From CAZHRJ01 sp964534765 (GTDB lineage: Bacteria > Lindowbacteria > 2-12-FULL-62-27), in the NCBI GenBank assembly GCA_964534765.1, contig CAZHRJ010000001.1:12336-76335 (forward strand): a DNA stretch of 64,000 nucleotides, read 5' to 3'. The translations under genes were made by a program, and so were the position numbers. The notes beneath the pieces are model-generated. The model saw nothing but the letters and a program-made list of their open reading frames with translations, was not told the DNA's origin and made no database searches. Below, piece by piece: positions 18,089 through 26,905 of this stretch (within the stretch, counting starts at the first letter, position 1; each line of letters opens with the position of its first letter).

Positions 18089-19932
18089 TACTCTTGCGCC
18101 TGCTGCTGTTGCGGGCGCGGCCCGCCGACCAGATGCTGGTCCGCGATGTGCTGGGGGGACCAGTCAGTCTTGTGGCCGGGCACGCTGTATTCGTAAGGCC
18201 CGCGGTGAATGGTGATTTCCTCGGCGAAATTGCCGTGGGGCGGCGGAGAGGGACACGCGGCCCAATCCAGGGTTGTCGCTTTCCACGGATTCGACTCCAC
18301 CTTCCGGCCATAGAACAGGCTGTGAAAAAAATTCACGATAAAGGGAATCTGAGCCAGGGCCAGGACCAGCGCCGAGCCGGACATGACCAGGTTTAGAATC
18401 AGGGTCGGTCTGTTGTGGATCTGAAAAGACGGATCATACTGCCGGCGCAGGACGCCCGACACACCCTGAACCATCATCGGCAGGAAAATGCCGTTCATCG
18501 CGATGATCGAAATCCAGAAATGCACCTTGCCCCAGAACACGTTCATCGTCCGGCCGAACATTTTTGGGAACCAGTAGTAAATCCCGGCAAAGAGCGCGAT
18601 GAGACTTCCCGTCACCACCACATAATGAAAATGGCCGATGACGTATAACGTATCGTGCAGGTAAATATCCGTCGGCGTAAACCCCAGCGGAAGGCCCGTG
18701 AGGCCGCCGATGCCGAACATGGGAACGAAGGCCAGAGCAAAGAGCATGGGGGTGGTGAAATGGATCGAACCGTTTCTCAGACTCAGAAGAAAACAGGTCA
18801 GCACCATGACCGACGGGATCGAAATCAACATCGTGGTGACGGTGAAAAACTTCGTGACGTCCGTCCGCATCCCGCTCAAAAACATGTGATGCGCCCACAC
18901 AATAAACGACAGACCCCCGATCGCGCAAAGCGAAATCACCAGCTCCTTGTATCCAAAAAGGGGCTTACGCGTGCCGCTGGCCAGAATCTCGGCCACAATC
19001 CCGAATTCGGGCAACAACAACACATACACCTCCGGATGGGCCAAAAACCAGAAAAGGTGCTGCCACAGCAACGGATTTCCACCGCCCGGCTGGTCCACCG
19101 GGGCGCCGCCAAAAATCAAATTCGCGGGAATAAAAAAATTGGCTTTGCCCAGCCGGTCCATCAACTGAAGGATCGCCCCGCCCTGAAGCACCGGGAACGC
19201 CAGGACCAGCAGGATGGCGGTGACAAACTGACACCAGACGAAAAACGGAAGACGCATCCAGGTCATTCCCCTGGCCCGGAGGTTCATGGTGGTGACGATG
19301 AAGTTGATCGCGCCAAAGAGGGACGAGGTGATGATGAACGTCATCGAGATGAGCCACATCGTCTGGCCTGTGAGTACCGCGTCCCAGCCCGATTTCTGCA
19401 GGATACCGTCCGCCAGGTCGGCCAGAGGCGAATAGGACGTCCAGCCCGACTGCGCCGCGCCGCCCGGCAAAAGAAAACTCGACAGCATCAGCGTCCCGCC
19501 GATCAGGAAAATCCAGTAGGACAACATGTTCAAAAACGGAAACGCCATGTCCTTGGCGCCGATCTGAAGCGGCAGAACGAAATTCCCAAACGCCGCGACA
19601 CCCAGAGGCACCACGCCGAGGAACACCATGATGGTGCCGTGCATGGCGCCGAGCATATTGTAGAATTCGGGCAGCATCACCCCGCCGGGCGCCATGGTTT
19701 CGGGCAGAAAAGCGCCGATGAGCGGAATGGGTTTGCCCGGAAAGGCCAACTGCCAGCGCATCAGAAGCATCATCGCGAAGCCGGAGAGCAAAAAGACAAG
19801 GGATGTGATCATGTACTGAATGCCGATGATTTTATGGTCAGTCGAAAAAACATATTTCCGGATAAACGGCAACTCCGGATGGGCCTCGTGTCCGCCCGCC
19901 ACCGCATGCCCTTCGGTTGCCGGTGTTTGCAT
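18088..19932 (-). CDS. coxA: cytochrome c oxidase subunit I
   Basis: 614 residues, the catalytic subunit. It shows STDHKIIGIQYM at helix 1, the heme a ligand in MLGAMHGTIMVF, HPEVYVLLLPEFG with the CuB His, the cross-linked Tyr and the A1-type Glu, the two CuB histidines in VWAHHMF, and the heme ligands in IGHFHYVV. The C terminus has the TLDWAACPSPPPHGNF variant of the usual domain and a Gln-rich tail. It reduces oxygen and pumps protons. Start ATG 19932 is chosen because longer frame upstream is coxB shadow. Confidence 0.96.
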   Translation of the reverse strand: MQTPATEGHAVAGGHEAHPELPFIRKYVFSTDHKIIGIQYMITSLVFLLSGFAMMLLMRWQLAFPGKPIPLIGAFLPETMAPGGVMLPEFYNMLGAMHGTIMVFLGVVPLGVAAFGNFVLPLQIGAKDMAFPFLNMLSYWIFLIGGTLMLSSFLLPGGAAQSGWTSYSPLADLADGILQKSGWDAVLTGQTMWLISMTFIITSSLFGAINFIVTTMNLRARGMTWMRLPFFVWCQFVTAILLVLAFPVLQGGAILQLMDRLGKANFFIPANLIFGGAPVDQPGGGNPLLWQHLFWFLAHPEVYVLLLPEFGIVAEILASGTRKPLFGYKELVISLCAIGGLSFIVWAHHMFLSGMRTDVTKFFTVTTMLISIPSVMVLTCFLLSLRNGSIHFTTPMLFALAFVPMFGIGGLTGLPLGFTPTDIYLHDTLYVIGHFHYVVVTGSLIALFAGIYYWFPKMFGRTMNVFWGKVHFWISIIAMNGIFLPMMVQGVSGVLRRQYDPSFQIHNRPTLILNLVMSGSALVLALAQIPFIVNFFHSLFYGRKVESNPWKATTLDWAACPSPPPHGNFAEEITIHRGPYEYSVPGHKTDWSPQHIADQHLVGGPRPQQQQAQE

Positions 19933-19940
19933 GGAGTCTC

Positions 19941-20699
19941 CTACTGGGCCGACTTGCCGGCCAATTTTTTCTGGTACCAGGCGTCGAACCGATCCTGGGC
20001 CATGACGTTGACATCGCCCCGCATCCGGTAATGACCCAGTCCGCACAGCTGCGCGCAGGCGATTTCAAAATCTCCGAGAATCGTCGGCTCAAACCATATC
20101 CTGACCTTCAGACCCGGCGTGGCGTCCTGTTTGGTCCGAAATGCCGGGACATTGAAACTGTGGATGACGTCCATGGACGTGAGATAAACAAGGGTGGGTT
20201 TGCCGATCGGGACCGGCATCTGATTGACCGAAAGGACATCATCCGCGGCGGCCGGGTCGATGTCGTCCAACCCGATCGGATTTCCGGGACTCACCAGTTT
20301 GATGTCCGTCCGGCCAAATACCCCATCCCGGCCGGGATAGTGGAAATTCCACGCGAACTGCTGGGCATGCACCGCTACGACGTTGGCCGCCTTGGCGTCG
20401 GGCAACGTCTCCATCACATGGGCCCACACCGGAAGACCGATGACGAAGATCATGAACATTTCAAAGACGAGAATGATGCCGTCCGGAACCATGGACGCAA
20501 GAATTCCCCCCTGTGAATAGACAGCCTGGGAACCCGGGCGGGCGCGGTACTTGATCAGGCAGTACGTAAAAAAAACGCCCCAACAGACAAAAATCAGCGC
20601 CATCGCAATGTGAAAAATATTGAGCTGTCGATCCAGACTCGCCGCATAGGTCGAGGCCGCAACCGGCATGCTCCATCCATACATCTGATCCACACTCAT
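19941..20699 (-). CDS. coxB: cytochrome c oxidase subunit II
   Basis: 252 residues from ATG 20699. Two transmembrane helices (IFHIAMALIFVCWGVFFTYCLI and GIILVFEMFMIFVIGLPVW) are followed by the CuA cupredoxin domain with ligands in VIHSFNVPAF and CAQLCGLGHYRM, that is His, two Cys, the Gln carbonyl position, His and Met. No cytochrome c domain is fused. A TTG at 20735 would give 12 more residues, but it overlaps the -35 box of a perfect promoter, so the ATG is the start. It heads the coxB-A-C-IV-CPVC operon. Confidence 0.95.
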   Translation of the reverse strand: MSVDQMYGWSMPVAASTYAASLDRQLNIFHIAMALIFVCWGVFFTYCLIKYRARPGSQAVYSQGGILASMVPDGIILVFEMFMIFVIGLPVWAHVMETLPDAKAANVVAVHAQQFAWNFHYPGRDGVFGRTDIKLVSPGNPIGLDDIDPAAADDVLSVNQMPVPIGKPTLVYLTSMDVIHSFNVPAFRTKQDATPGLKVRIWFEPTILGDFEIACAQLCGLGHYRMRGDVNVMAQDRFDAWYQKKLAGKSAQ

Positions 20700-20711
20700 G
20701 AATTGAGGGGG

Positions 20712-20740
20712 ATTATAGTCAATCCCAAGGGCCAAGTCAA
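20712..20740 (-). promoter_or_regulatory. near-consensus promoter of the cox operon
   Basis: On the minus strand TTGACT (20740-20735), 17 bases, then TATAAT (20717-20712). Only 12 bases lie between the -10 box and the coxB ATG, so the predicted leader is about five bases and there is no Shine-Dalgarno. This is the best promoter match in the window. Confidence 0.75.
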
Positions 20741-20771
20741 ACCGGTGAATCGAAAATAAAAGGGGGGTGTT

Positions 20772-22325
20772 CTAAGCGAGTCTGTATTTCTTGACGCTCC
20801 GGCGGAACTGCCAGACCCGGCCCATCTCCCGGACCATGGCTCTGGCAAAGCCGGTTGTCTTGTTGAAAGAATCCTGCTGAAAGAAACTCTTGAAGAGATA
20901 GTAAATGCGTTTGGGCCGGATCGACAGATAGATGGAGTAGAAGAGGAAAAACCCAAGCAGAATGATGAGCGTTGTCTGGAGGGAGGAAAAGCGCGTGTTA
21001 TAGGATGTCTTCTTGACAAAGAAACTCTGCGACGTAAAGAGGCTGAGAAAATAGTTATCGTCGAATTTCGGGATTTTGCCGGCGTTCACCAGGTCATGGA
21101 ATATTTTGGTTCCCGGGTGGGGCGAATAGGCGTTAATGTTCACGCCCGAAAATCCATGCCAGGCGCATTTGACGATGAAGGCGTACGTTTTGAAGATGCT
21201 CTCCCAGTCGTCGAACGGGAATCCGACGATGATGTTCATGCTGATGCTCATCCCCTGCGAAATCGACGCGTCGGCGGATTTCAGCAAACTCGACAGCTTC
21301 ACCTTCTTGTCGATGATCTTCAAGATCCGCTCGTCCCCCGATTCGGGCGCGTAGGCGAAATCGGTGCACCCGCTCTGATAGAGCGCCCGCGCCACGTCGC
21401 CGTCGATCGCCTCGCTCCGGGTCCCCGACGGGATCTGGTAGGTGACTTTGAGGCCGCGCCGCAGGATCTCGCTCGTGAATTCCAGTATCCAGCTGCGTTT
21501 GACGATCGCCGTCAAATCCTCGAAATGAAAGTCCGTGGCATCGTACTGGCGCATGTACTTTTCCATCTCATCCACAACTTTCCGATAGTCCCGCGCGACC
21601 CATATTGTTGTCCACATCTGGGGACTGGTGCAAAAGGTGCACTGGTAGGGGCAGCCGCGAGTGGCCAGCATCGGCATGTACCGGCCTTTGACGGCGCCGT
21701 GGGGCTGACCCATATTGATGTAGTCGTTGATGCGGAAATGCTTCCAGGACGGTTCCGGGATGGCATCGATATCATTTTTGAGCCTGCCCCGGCGCGGATT
21801 TTTGACAAAGGATCCGTTGCCGTTCTTGCGCCAGAATACCCCCGTCACCTGTTCGATGGGGGTTTTGTGGGAGGAAATATGCTCCGCGAGTTCCACAGCC
21901 GTTTCCTCGCCCTCGCCCGCCACGATATAGTCCACGCTCGATTGATCGAACACCACCTCCGGCATTCCCGATCCGTGTTCTCCGCCAAGGACGATCGGAC
22001 GATTGGGAAAGGACTCGCGAACCGCCTCGATCAGTCTCCGGGTCGCCGGCCACTGACACGAAAACATGCTGCTCACGCCGATCATGTCCGTCTTCCGGTC
22101 GATCCGGTCCGCCACCTCCTTGAACGTCAGCCCGCGAAGATAGATGGGCCCGAATTGGGTGTACTGGGTCATGCCCTCGCCGATGGCATCGACGACCTGC
22201 ACCTGATGCCCGGCTTCCTCGAGAGCGGCGGCAATATAGGCGGTTCCCAGCGGCGGAATGACCACATTGGATGCGTGGTTCAGAGGGAACGCAAACTTGG
22301 GTACTTCAACCAGCGTCACCAGCAT
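20772..22325 (-). CDS. B12-binding radical SAM protein
   Basis: 517 residues. The N-terminal 150 residues look like a cobalamin-binding fold (PPLGTAYIAAALEEAGHQVQVVDA, then PIVLGGEHGSGMP). The radical SAM core follows with RGCPYQCTFC (CxxxCxxC, the 4Fe-4S site). Near the C terminus a single membrane helix (TTLIILLGFFLFYSIYLSI) would anchor it to the membrane. Members of this class methylate or rearrange unactivated carbons, often in lipids or natural products; the substrate here is unknown. It stands alone, diverging from the rmlA-like operon. Confidence 0.85.
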   Translation of the reverse strand: MLVTLVEVPKFAFPLNHASNVVIPPLGTAYIAAALEEAGHQVQVVDAIGEGMTQYTQFGPIYLRGLTFKEVADRIDRKTDMIGVSSMFSCQWPATRRLIEAVRESFPNRPIVLGGEHGSGMPEVVFDQSSVDYIVAGEGEETAVELAEHISSHKTPIEQVTGVFWRKNGNGSFVKNPRRGRLKNDIDAIPEPSWKHFRINDYINMGQPHGAVKGRYMPMLATRGCPYQCTFCTSPQMWTTIWVARDYRKVVDEMEKYMRQYDATDFHFEDLTAIVKRSWILEFTSEILRRGLKVTYQIPSGTRSEAIDGDVARALYQSGCTDFAYAPESGDERILKIIDKKVKLSSLLKSADASISQGMSISMNIIVGFPFDDWESIFKTYAFIVKCAWHGFSGVNINAYSPHPGTKIFHDLVNAGKIPKFDDNYFLSLFTSQSFFVKKTSYNTRFSSLQTTLIILLGFFLFYSIYLSIRPKRIYYLFKSFFQQDSFNKTTGFARAMVREMGRVWQFRRSVKKYRLA

Positions 22326-22333
22326 ACACCCTA

Positions 22334-22362
22334 ATTATTAAAGAGGAGGGTTATTTTGTCAA
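22334..22362 (-). promoter_or_regulatory. sigma70-type promoter of the radical SAM gene
   Basis: On the minus strand TTGACA (22362-22357), 17 bases, then AATAAT (22339-22334) within TAATAAT. The ATG at 22325 follows the -10 after eight bases, so a leaderless transcript is predicted. No Shine-Dalgarno is present. Confidence 0.68.
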
Positions 22363-22410
22363 GAGACTTGCCTTGCAAGAATGGGCGCAATCAGTTAGAT
22401 ACGCTTACTG

Positions 22411-23478
22411 ATGAAAATGAAAGCGCTGGTCCTGGCGGGCGGCAAGGGAACGCGGCTGAGACCCATCACCCATACCTCCGCCAAACAACTGATCCCGATC
22501 GCCAATAAACCGATTCTTGTCTACGGATTGGAAGCCCTCGCCGCGGCCGGGATCCGGCAGGTCGGCATGATCGTGGGGGACACCGCCCAGTCAATCCGGG
22601 AGGCGGTCGGGGATGGCCATGCGTTAGGCATTGAGGTCACCTATCTTCCCCAGGATGCGCCGCTGGGACTGGCGCACGCCGTCTGGACCGCCCGGGATTT
22701 TCTCGGCCAGGACCCGTTCCTCATGTTTCTCGGGGACAACCTCATCAAAGATCCCTTAAAACCCCTCGTCGACCGGTTCCTGCGCGAGCAACCCAACGCG
22801 CTGCTGCTTCTGGCCCCGGTGCCCAATCCGTCGGCATTCGGCGTGGTGGAACTGGCGGGTGACCGGATTGTCCGGCTGATCGAAAAGCCGAAAGTTCCGC
22901 CATCCAATCTCGCCCTGGTCGGCGTTTATCTCTTCGACTCCGAAATCCTCCGCGTGATTCCCAAACTCAAGCCATCCTGGCGAAACGAACTGGAGATCAC
23001 CGAAGCCATCCAGATGCTTCTGGACGAAAAACGGCGGATTGTCTACCAGAAAATCGAGCAGTGGTGGAAAGACACCGGGAAAAAAGAGGACCTCCTCGAC
23101 GCCAATCGATTCGTCCTCAAGGAAATGTCCGGCGACGAAATCCTCGGCGACATCGTTCAGTCGGTCATTCATGGGCCTGTGCGAATCGGCAAGGGAACCC
23201 GGGTTGTGAAGTCGCGGATCACCGGGCCCTGTGTCATCGGCGAAAACGGCCTGATCGAGGACGCCGCAATCGGGCCATTCACTTCGATTGCGGCCAACGC
23301 CAAAATCGTGCGAACCGAAATTCATCACAGCATTCTCATGGAAGACGTCACCCTGGCCGATTTGCCCAGGCCTCTAACGGACAGCCTCCTCGGACGCGGC
23401 GTCCAGATCGAACGGGACAACCTGCGGGGAGGCAGTTTCCGGATGATGGTGGGGGATCAGGGAGAAATCCAGTTGTGA
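22411..23478 (+). CDS. rmlA: glucose-1-phosphate thymidylyltransferase, long form
   Basis: 355 residues. The nucleotidyltransferase domain starts KALVLAGGKGTRLRPITHTSAKQLIPIANKP and has FLGDNLI for metal binding. After about residue 240 a left-handed beta-helix-like tail follows (GPVRIGKGTRVVKSRITGPCVIGENG), as in the long form of RmlA found in deoxysugar clusters. It makes dTDP-glucose (or UDP-glucose) from glucose-1-phosphate. Its TGA overlaps the GTG of the following rmlB, so it feeds that enzyme directly. Confidence 0.87.
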   Translation: MKMKALVLAGGKGTRLRPITHTSAKQLIPIANKPILVYGLEALAAAGIRQVGMIVGDTAQSIREAVGDGHALGIEVTYLPQDAPLGLAHAVWTARDFLGQDPFLMFLGDNLIKDPLKPLVDRFLREQPNALLLLAPVPNPSAFGVVELAGDRIVRLIEKPKVPPSNLALVGVYLFDSEILRVIPKLKPSWRNELEITEAIQMLLDEKRRIVYQKIEQWWKDTGKKEDLLDANRFVLKEMSGDEILGDIVQSVIHGPVRIGKGTRVVKSRITGPCVIGENGLIEDAAIGPFTSIAANAKIVRTEIHHSILMEDVTLADLPRPLTDSLLGRGVQIERDNLRGGSFRMMVGDQGEIQL

Positions 23479-24500
23479 AGGTCCTGGTGACCGGTGGCTG
23501 CGGATTCATCGGCAGCCATGTGGTGCGATTGTTGATTTCAAAAGGTGTAGCGGTCGTCAATTTGGACAAGCTGACCTACGCCGGAAATCCTGAAAATGTG
23601 TGCGAAGCCGGCCAAAGCCGCCTGTACCGGTTCATCCAGGGCGACATCTGTGACGCTAAAACCGTTGCCGGGGCGGCCGACGATGTCGACGGCATCATCA
23701 ATCTGGCCGCGGAAACTCATGTCGACCGGTCCATTCTCAATCCCGGCGAATTTGTCCGCACCGACATGCTCGGCACGTACGTTTTGCTCGAGGCGGCGCG
23801 CCAGGCGAAGGTGAAATTTTTTGTGCAGGTGAGTACCGATGAAGTCTACGGGTCGATCCTGAAAGGCAAATTCCGCGAAACCGACCCGGTCCGACCCACC
23901 AATCCCTATTCGGCTTCCAAACTTGGCGCGGACCGCCTGGCCTACAGCTATTGTTCGACGTACGGCCTCCGGGTGTCGATCACGCGCGGCAGCAACACGT
24001 ACGGCCCGCGCCAGTTCCCGGAAAAACTCATCCCCCTCACGATCATCCGCGCCCTGGCGGGAGAACCCATCCCGGTCTACGGGGACGGCCGAAACGTGAG
24101 GGACTGGCTGCACGTGGAAGACCATGCCCGCGCGATCTGGACGGTGGCCCGGCGCGGGAAGGCGGGCGAGGTCTATAACATTTCCGGCCGATGTGAAAGA
24201 GAAAATATCTGGACCGTCCGAAAAATTATCCGGGCGCTTGACCGGCCCCTGTCCCTTATTCAGTACGTAAAGGATCGGGAAGGTCACGACCGCCGGTACG
24301 CGCTGGATGACCGGAAAATCCGGTCCGAGCTGGGCTGGACGCGATCCCATCCCGACTTCGCGCGGGAATTGGTCCACACGGCCCGCTGGTACCGGGACAA
24401 CCGGCGGTGGTGGGAACCGACGGTGAAGCGGAATGCGGCGTTCAAAGCCTATTTTCAGAGGCAATACGGCGGGCGGTGGAAAAAGAAAGGGGCGAGGTGA
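23475..24500 (+). CDS. rmlB: dTDP-glucose 4,6-dehydratase
   Basis: 341 residues from GTG 23475 (protein start MKVLVTGGCGFIGSHVVRLL). The STDEVYGS triad region of 4,6-dehydratases and NPYSASKLGADRL (YxxxK) are intact, as is the NTYGPRQFPEKLIP substrate segment. It converts dTDP-glucose to dTDP-4-keto-6-deoxyglucose. It overlaps the rmlA-like gene by four bases and is followed six bases later by a cupin. The longer frame upstream is a shadow of the rmlA-like gene. Confidence 0.92.
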   Translation: MKVLVTGGCGFIGSHVVRLLISKGVAVVNLDKLTYAGNPENVCEAGQSRLYRFIQGDICDAKTVAGAADDVDGIINLAAETHVDRSILNPGEFVRTDMLGTYVLLEAARQAKVKFFVQVSTDEVYGSILKGKFRETDPVRPTNPYSASKLGADRLAYSYCSTYGLRVSITRGSNTYGPRQFPEKLIPLTIIRALAGEPIPVYGDGRNVRDWLHVEDHARAIWTVARRGKAGEVYNISGRCERENIWTVRKIIRALDRPLSLIQYVKDREGHDRRYALDDRKIRSELGWTRSHPDFARELVHTARWYRDNRRWWEPTVKRNAAFKAYFQRQYGGRWKKKGAR

Positions 24501-24506
24501 AGACGG

Positions 24507-24962
24507 ATGATTGAGGGAAGCTGGATCAAGCAGTTGAAACTGATGTGCGATGAGAGGGGCCGGCTCATGGAGGTATTCCGGTGCGACGAGGAGGGATTTG
24601 TCAAATTCGGCCAGGTGTACATGACGACCGCCTATCCCGGCGTGGTCAAGGCGTGGCACTATCACAAGCTGCAGGCGGACCATTTCGCGTGCCTCAAGGG
24701 CATGATGAAGCTGGTTCTGTATGACAGCCGGAAAACATCAAAGACGCGCGGGAAAGTTCAGGAAATTTTCCTCGGCGAGTACCAGCCGCTTCTGGTCAAG
24801 ATTCCCAAGGGGGTCTACCATGGGTTCAAGTGCGTTTCGACCGAAGAGGCGTTGGTGATCAATATCCCGGACGAAGCCTACAACCGCCACCAGCCGGACG
24901 AATACCGGCTGCCGGCCCATACAAAAAAAATTCCATACGACTGGGCCCGGAAAGACGGATGA
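24507..24962 (+). CDS. RmlC-like cupin, dTDP-4-dehydrorhamnose 3,5-epimerase family
   Basis: 151-residue cupin with YPGVVKAWHYHKLQADHFACLKGMMKLVLYD, the double-stranded beta-helix core of the RmlC superfamily, and PKGVYHGFKC. In true RmlC the first motif is RGLHFQ; here it is KAWHYH, which marks a divergent subgroup that may be an epimerase or isomerase. It follows rmlB by six bases. A paralogue with the same layout is at 54040-54471. Without rmlD nearby, the product is probably not plain dTDP-rhamnose. Confidence 0.75.
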   Translation: MIEGSWIKQLKLMCDERGRLMEVFRCDEEGFVKFGQVYMTTAYPGVVKAWHYHKLQADHFACLKGMMKLVLYDSRKTSKTRGKVQEIFLGEYQPLLVKIPKGVYHGFKCVSTEEALVINIPDEAYNRHQPDEYRLPAHTKKIPYDWARKDG

Positions 24963-24996
24963 GTCTCCTCACGGTTTAGGACCGGCAACTGCGGGC

Positions 24997-25761
24997 ATGT
25001 GGAAGGGGAAAACGGTATCGGTTGTCCTGCCGACCTACAACGAGAAGGATTCCATCCGCCAGTGCATCAAGGAATTTTATGACACCGGGTTTGTGGATGA
25101 CATCTTTGTCGTCAACAACAACGCCGCCGCCGGCACATCCCAGGAGGTCGCCGGGACCGGGGCGACGGAAATCTTCGAAGACAGACAGGGATACGGTTTT
25201 TCCAACCGATGCGGACTCCTTGCCGCCACGGGAAACCTGGTGGTGGTGTGCGAGCCGGACGCTACGTTCATTCCGAACGATCTGATCAAGTTTCTATCCT
25301 ACAGCGACGATTTTGACGTTGTCCTGGGGACGCGCACCAGCAAGCTGCTGATCTGGGAAGGCGCGAACATGGGCTGGTTTCTCAGGTGGGGCAACATCCT
25401 GGTGGCCAAGGTCGCGGGATTGATGTTCAACTGCATGCAGCCGTCCGACATGGGATGCACCTACAAACTGCTTAATCGAAAAGCCCTGGACCGGCTCAAT
25501 CCCCTGTTCACGGTGGGCGGGCTCCATTTCAACGCGGAACTGCTCTGTTTGCTGTTCATGAGCAGGCTCCGCTTCATCGAAATCCCGGTCAACTACAAAA
25601 ACCGGGTCGGCCAGTCCGCCGCCACGGGACGTAAATGGGTCGCTTTCTACGTCGGTTTTTGCATGATCGGATGCGTCCTGTCCTACTGGTGCCAGTTTCT
25701 CCTGCAAAAAGTGTCGGGTGGCCGGCCGCCAGGACCGCACGGTCAACCGGCGAATTCCTAG
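24997..25761 (+). CDS. GT2-family glycosyltransferase
   Basis: 254 residues with SVVLPTYNEKDSIRQCIKEF at the start, the GT-A nucleotide-binding start, VVVCEPDATF in place of the usual DxD region, and a late ISDMGCTYKLL-like stretch (SDMGCTYKLLNRKAL) typical of polyprenyl-phosphate sugar transferases. A hydrophobic stretch near the end (FYVGFCMIGCVLSYWC) suggests membrane contact. It probably moves a sugar onto a lipid carrier, supplying the following membrane protein. Confidence 0.82.
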   Translation: MWKGKTVSVVLPTYNEKDSIRQCIKEFYDTGFVDDIFVVNNNAAAGTSQEVAGTGATEIFEDRQGYGFSNRCGLLAATGNLVVVCEPDATFIPNDLIKFLSYSDDFDVVLGTRTSKLLIWEGANMGWFLRWGNILVAKVAGLMFNCMQPSDMGCTYKLLNRKALDRLNPLFTVGGLHFNAELLCLLFMSRLRFIEIPVNYKNRVGQSAATGRKWVAFYVGFCMIGCVLSYWCQFLLQKVSGGRPPGPHGQPANS

Positions 25762-25767
25762 AAGGCG

Positions 25768-26811
25768 ATGGCGGTGAACGCGGTGGATTCCATCCGGAAT
25801 TTTTTTTCCGAACCTGCAGGCGGCGGAGACGGCGGCTCGACGCGCGGAACTCTTCTTCGGATCGATTACCTTTTGATCGTTCTTCTCATGGCGGTCTTCG
25901 CATGGAAATTATACAAGGTCTTTCTACCCTACAATCTGAAATACGCTGAAACCCAGTTGAAACTCCACGGGCTGGTCCTGGCGGGCCAGGCCGACTCGCC
26001 GCCACAGCATCAAATGTACGCGCACTGCCATCTCCTCGAACTGGCCTTTCGGGCTCTGGCCCCCGATCGGCAGACCGCTATGGGATTCTCACACCTCTAT
26101 GTCGCCTACTATTCCCTGGGCGCGCTGATCATGATCCCGCTCCTGTACCGGCTGTGCCGGCGGGGCTCGTCGCCGCTGGGCGCGGGACTGGCCTGTTATT
26201 ATTTCATCGCCATCAGCCGGGTCCTCTGGTACGACAATATCTTTCAGCCCAAAGACATGTTCGGAATGGCGCTGGCGATCGTTTTGACCGAGTACGTTCT
26301 CGATGGGCGCTATCCAGCCGGATTCTGGATCAGCCTGCTGGTTTCGGGATTTGTCTGGGAAAAACATGTGTTCGTGCCGATCTGCGCGGGCATCCTGGCG
26401 ATGATGCGCGGGCAAAACTGGAGGGCGGCGGCGATGCTGGTTGTCCTGGGAGGGCTGGTGGGGGCGGTCGGACAGATCTTTCCGAGACTCTACTACGGCC
26501 CCCGGCCATGGAACGGATACACACCGCTCGACAATATCCGGCATCTTCCCGTGACCATCCCGCTCTACCTTGCCGTTTTTGGCATTCCGATCCTGTATCT
26601 ACTCCGCCATCCCGGCCGGGTTGCCCTGGCGCTGAAGGTGTTGATCGTGTCCCATTTCATCATCTGGCCCGGGCTGCAGTTTTCACTCGGAAAAATCCGG
26701 GAAATGAGAAACATCCTGATCCTCTACGTCTACACGTGGCCGCTGCTGGCGGCAGCGGTCGACGCCCTCATACCCGCGCTGATCCGAGACCGACGCGAAG
26801 GTGACTTTTAG
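25768..26811 (+). CDS. polytopic membrane protein, possible GT-C-type transferase
   Basis: 347 residues with about eight hydrophobic segments, for example LLIVLLMAVFAWKLYKVFL and IPLYLAVFGIPILYLL. An acidic loop after helix 1 (LKYAETQLKLHGLVLAGQAD) sits where GT-C enzymes have catalytic residues, but I cannot match it to a named family. RBS GAAGG precedes the ATG at 25768. It follows a lipid-carrier-type GT2 by six bases, an arrangement common for a GT2 that charges a carrier and a membrane enzyme that uses it. Confidence 0.6.
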   Translation: MAVNAVDSIRNFFSEPAGGGDGGSTRGTLLRIDYLLIVLLMAVFAWKLYKVFLPYNLKYAETQLKLHGLVLAGQADSPPQHQMYAHCHLLELAFRALAPDRQTAMGFSHLYVAYYSLGALIMIPLLYRLCRRGSSPLGAGLACYYFIAISRVLWYDNIFQPKDMFGMALAIVLTEYVLDGRYPAGFWISLLVSGFVWEKHVFVPICAGILAMMRGQNWRAAAMLVVLGGLVGAVGQIFPRLYYGPRPWNGYTPLDNIRHLPVTIPLYLAVFGIPILYLLRHPGRVALALKVLIVSHFIIWPGLQFSLGKIREMRNILILYVYTWPLLAAAVDALIPALIRDRREGDF

Positions 26812-26846
26812 AGACCCTTGGCGGGAGGACCGGGAGCGCAATATTC

Positions 26847-26899
26847 AGTTGTAAGAACTTGTAGATTAGCATTGAATATTTACAACTAATTGATATACT
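26847..26899 (+). promoter_or_regulatory. promoter with inverted-repeat operator upstream of the DUF4143 ATPase
   Basis: TTGAAT (26872-26877), 16 bases, TATACT (26894-26899). The ATG follows at 26906, so the transcript should be leaderless. An AT-rich inverted repeat, AGTTGTAA (26847-26854) and TTACAACT (26880-26887), overlaps the promoter and could bind a repressor. The stretch is AT-rich compared with its surroundings, a sign of recent arrival. Confidence 0.6.
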
Positions 26900-26905
26900 A
26901 GTTCC

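Noticed and set aside
18655..20031. 458-codon open frame on the plus strand opposite coxA/coxB
   Set aside because: It is rich in His, Gln and Arg with no domain resemblance and is a mirror of the conserved oxidase genes; GC-rich codon use leaves such frames open.
21096..22334. 412-codon open frame opposite the radical SAM gene
   Set aside because: Its product has no recognisable motif, while the opposite strand has an intact CxxxCxxC enzyme with a promoter.
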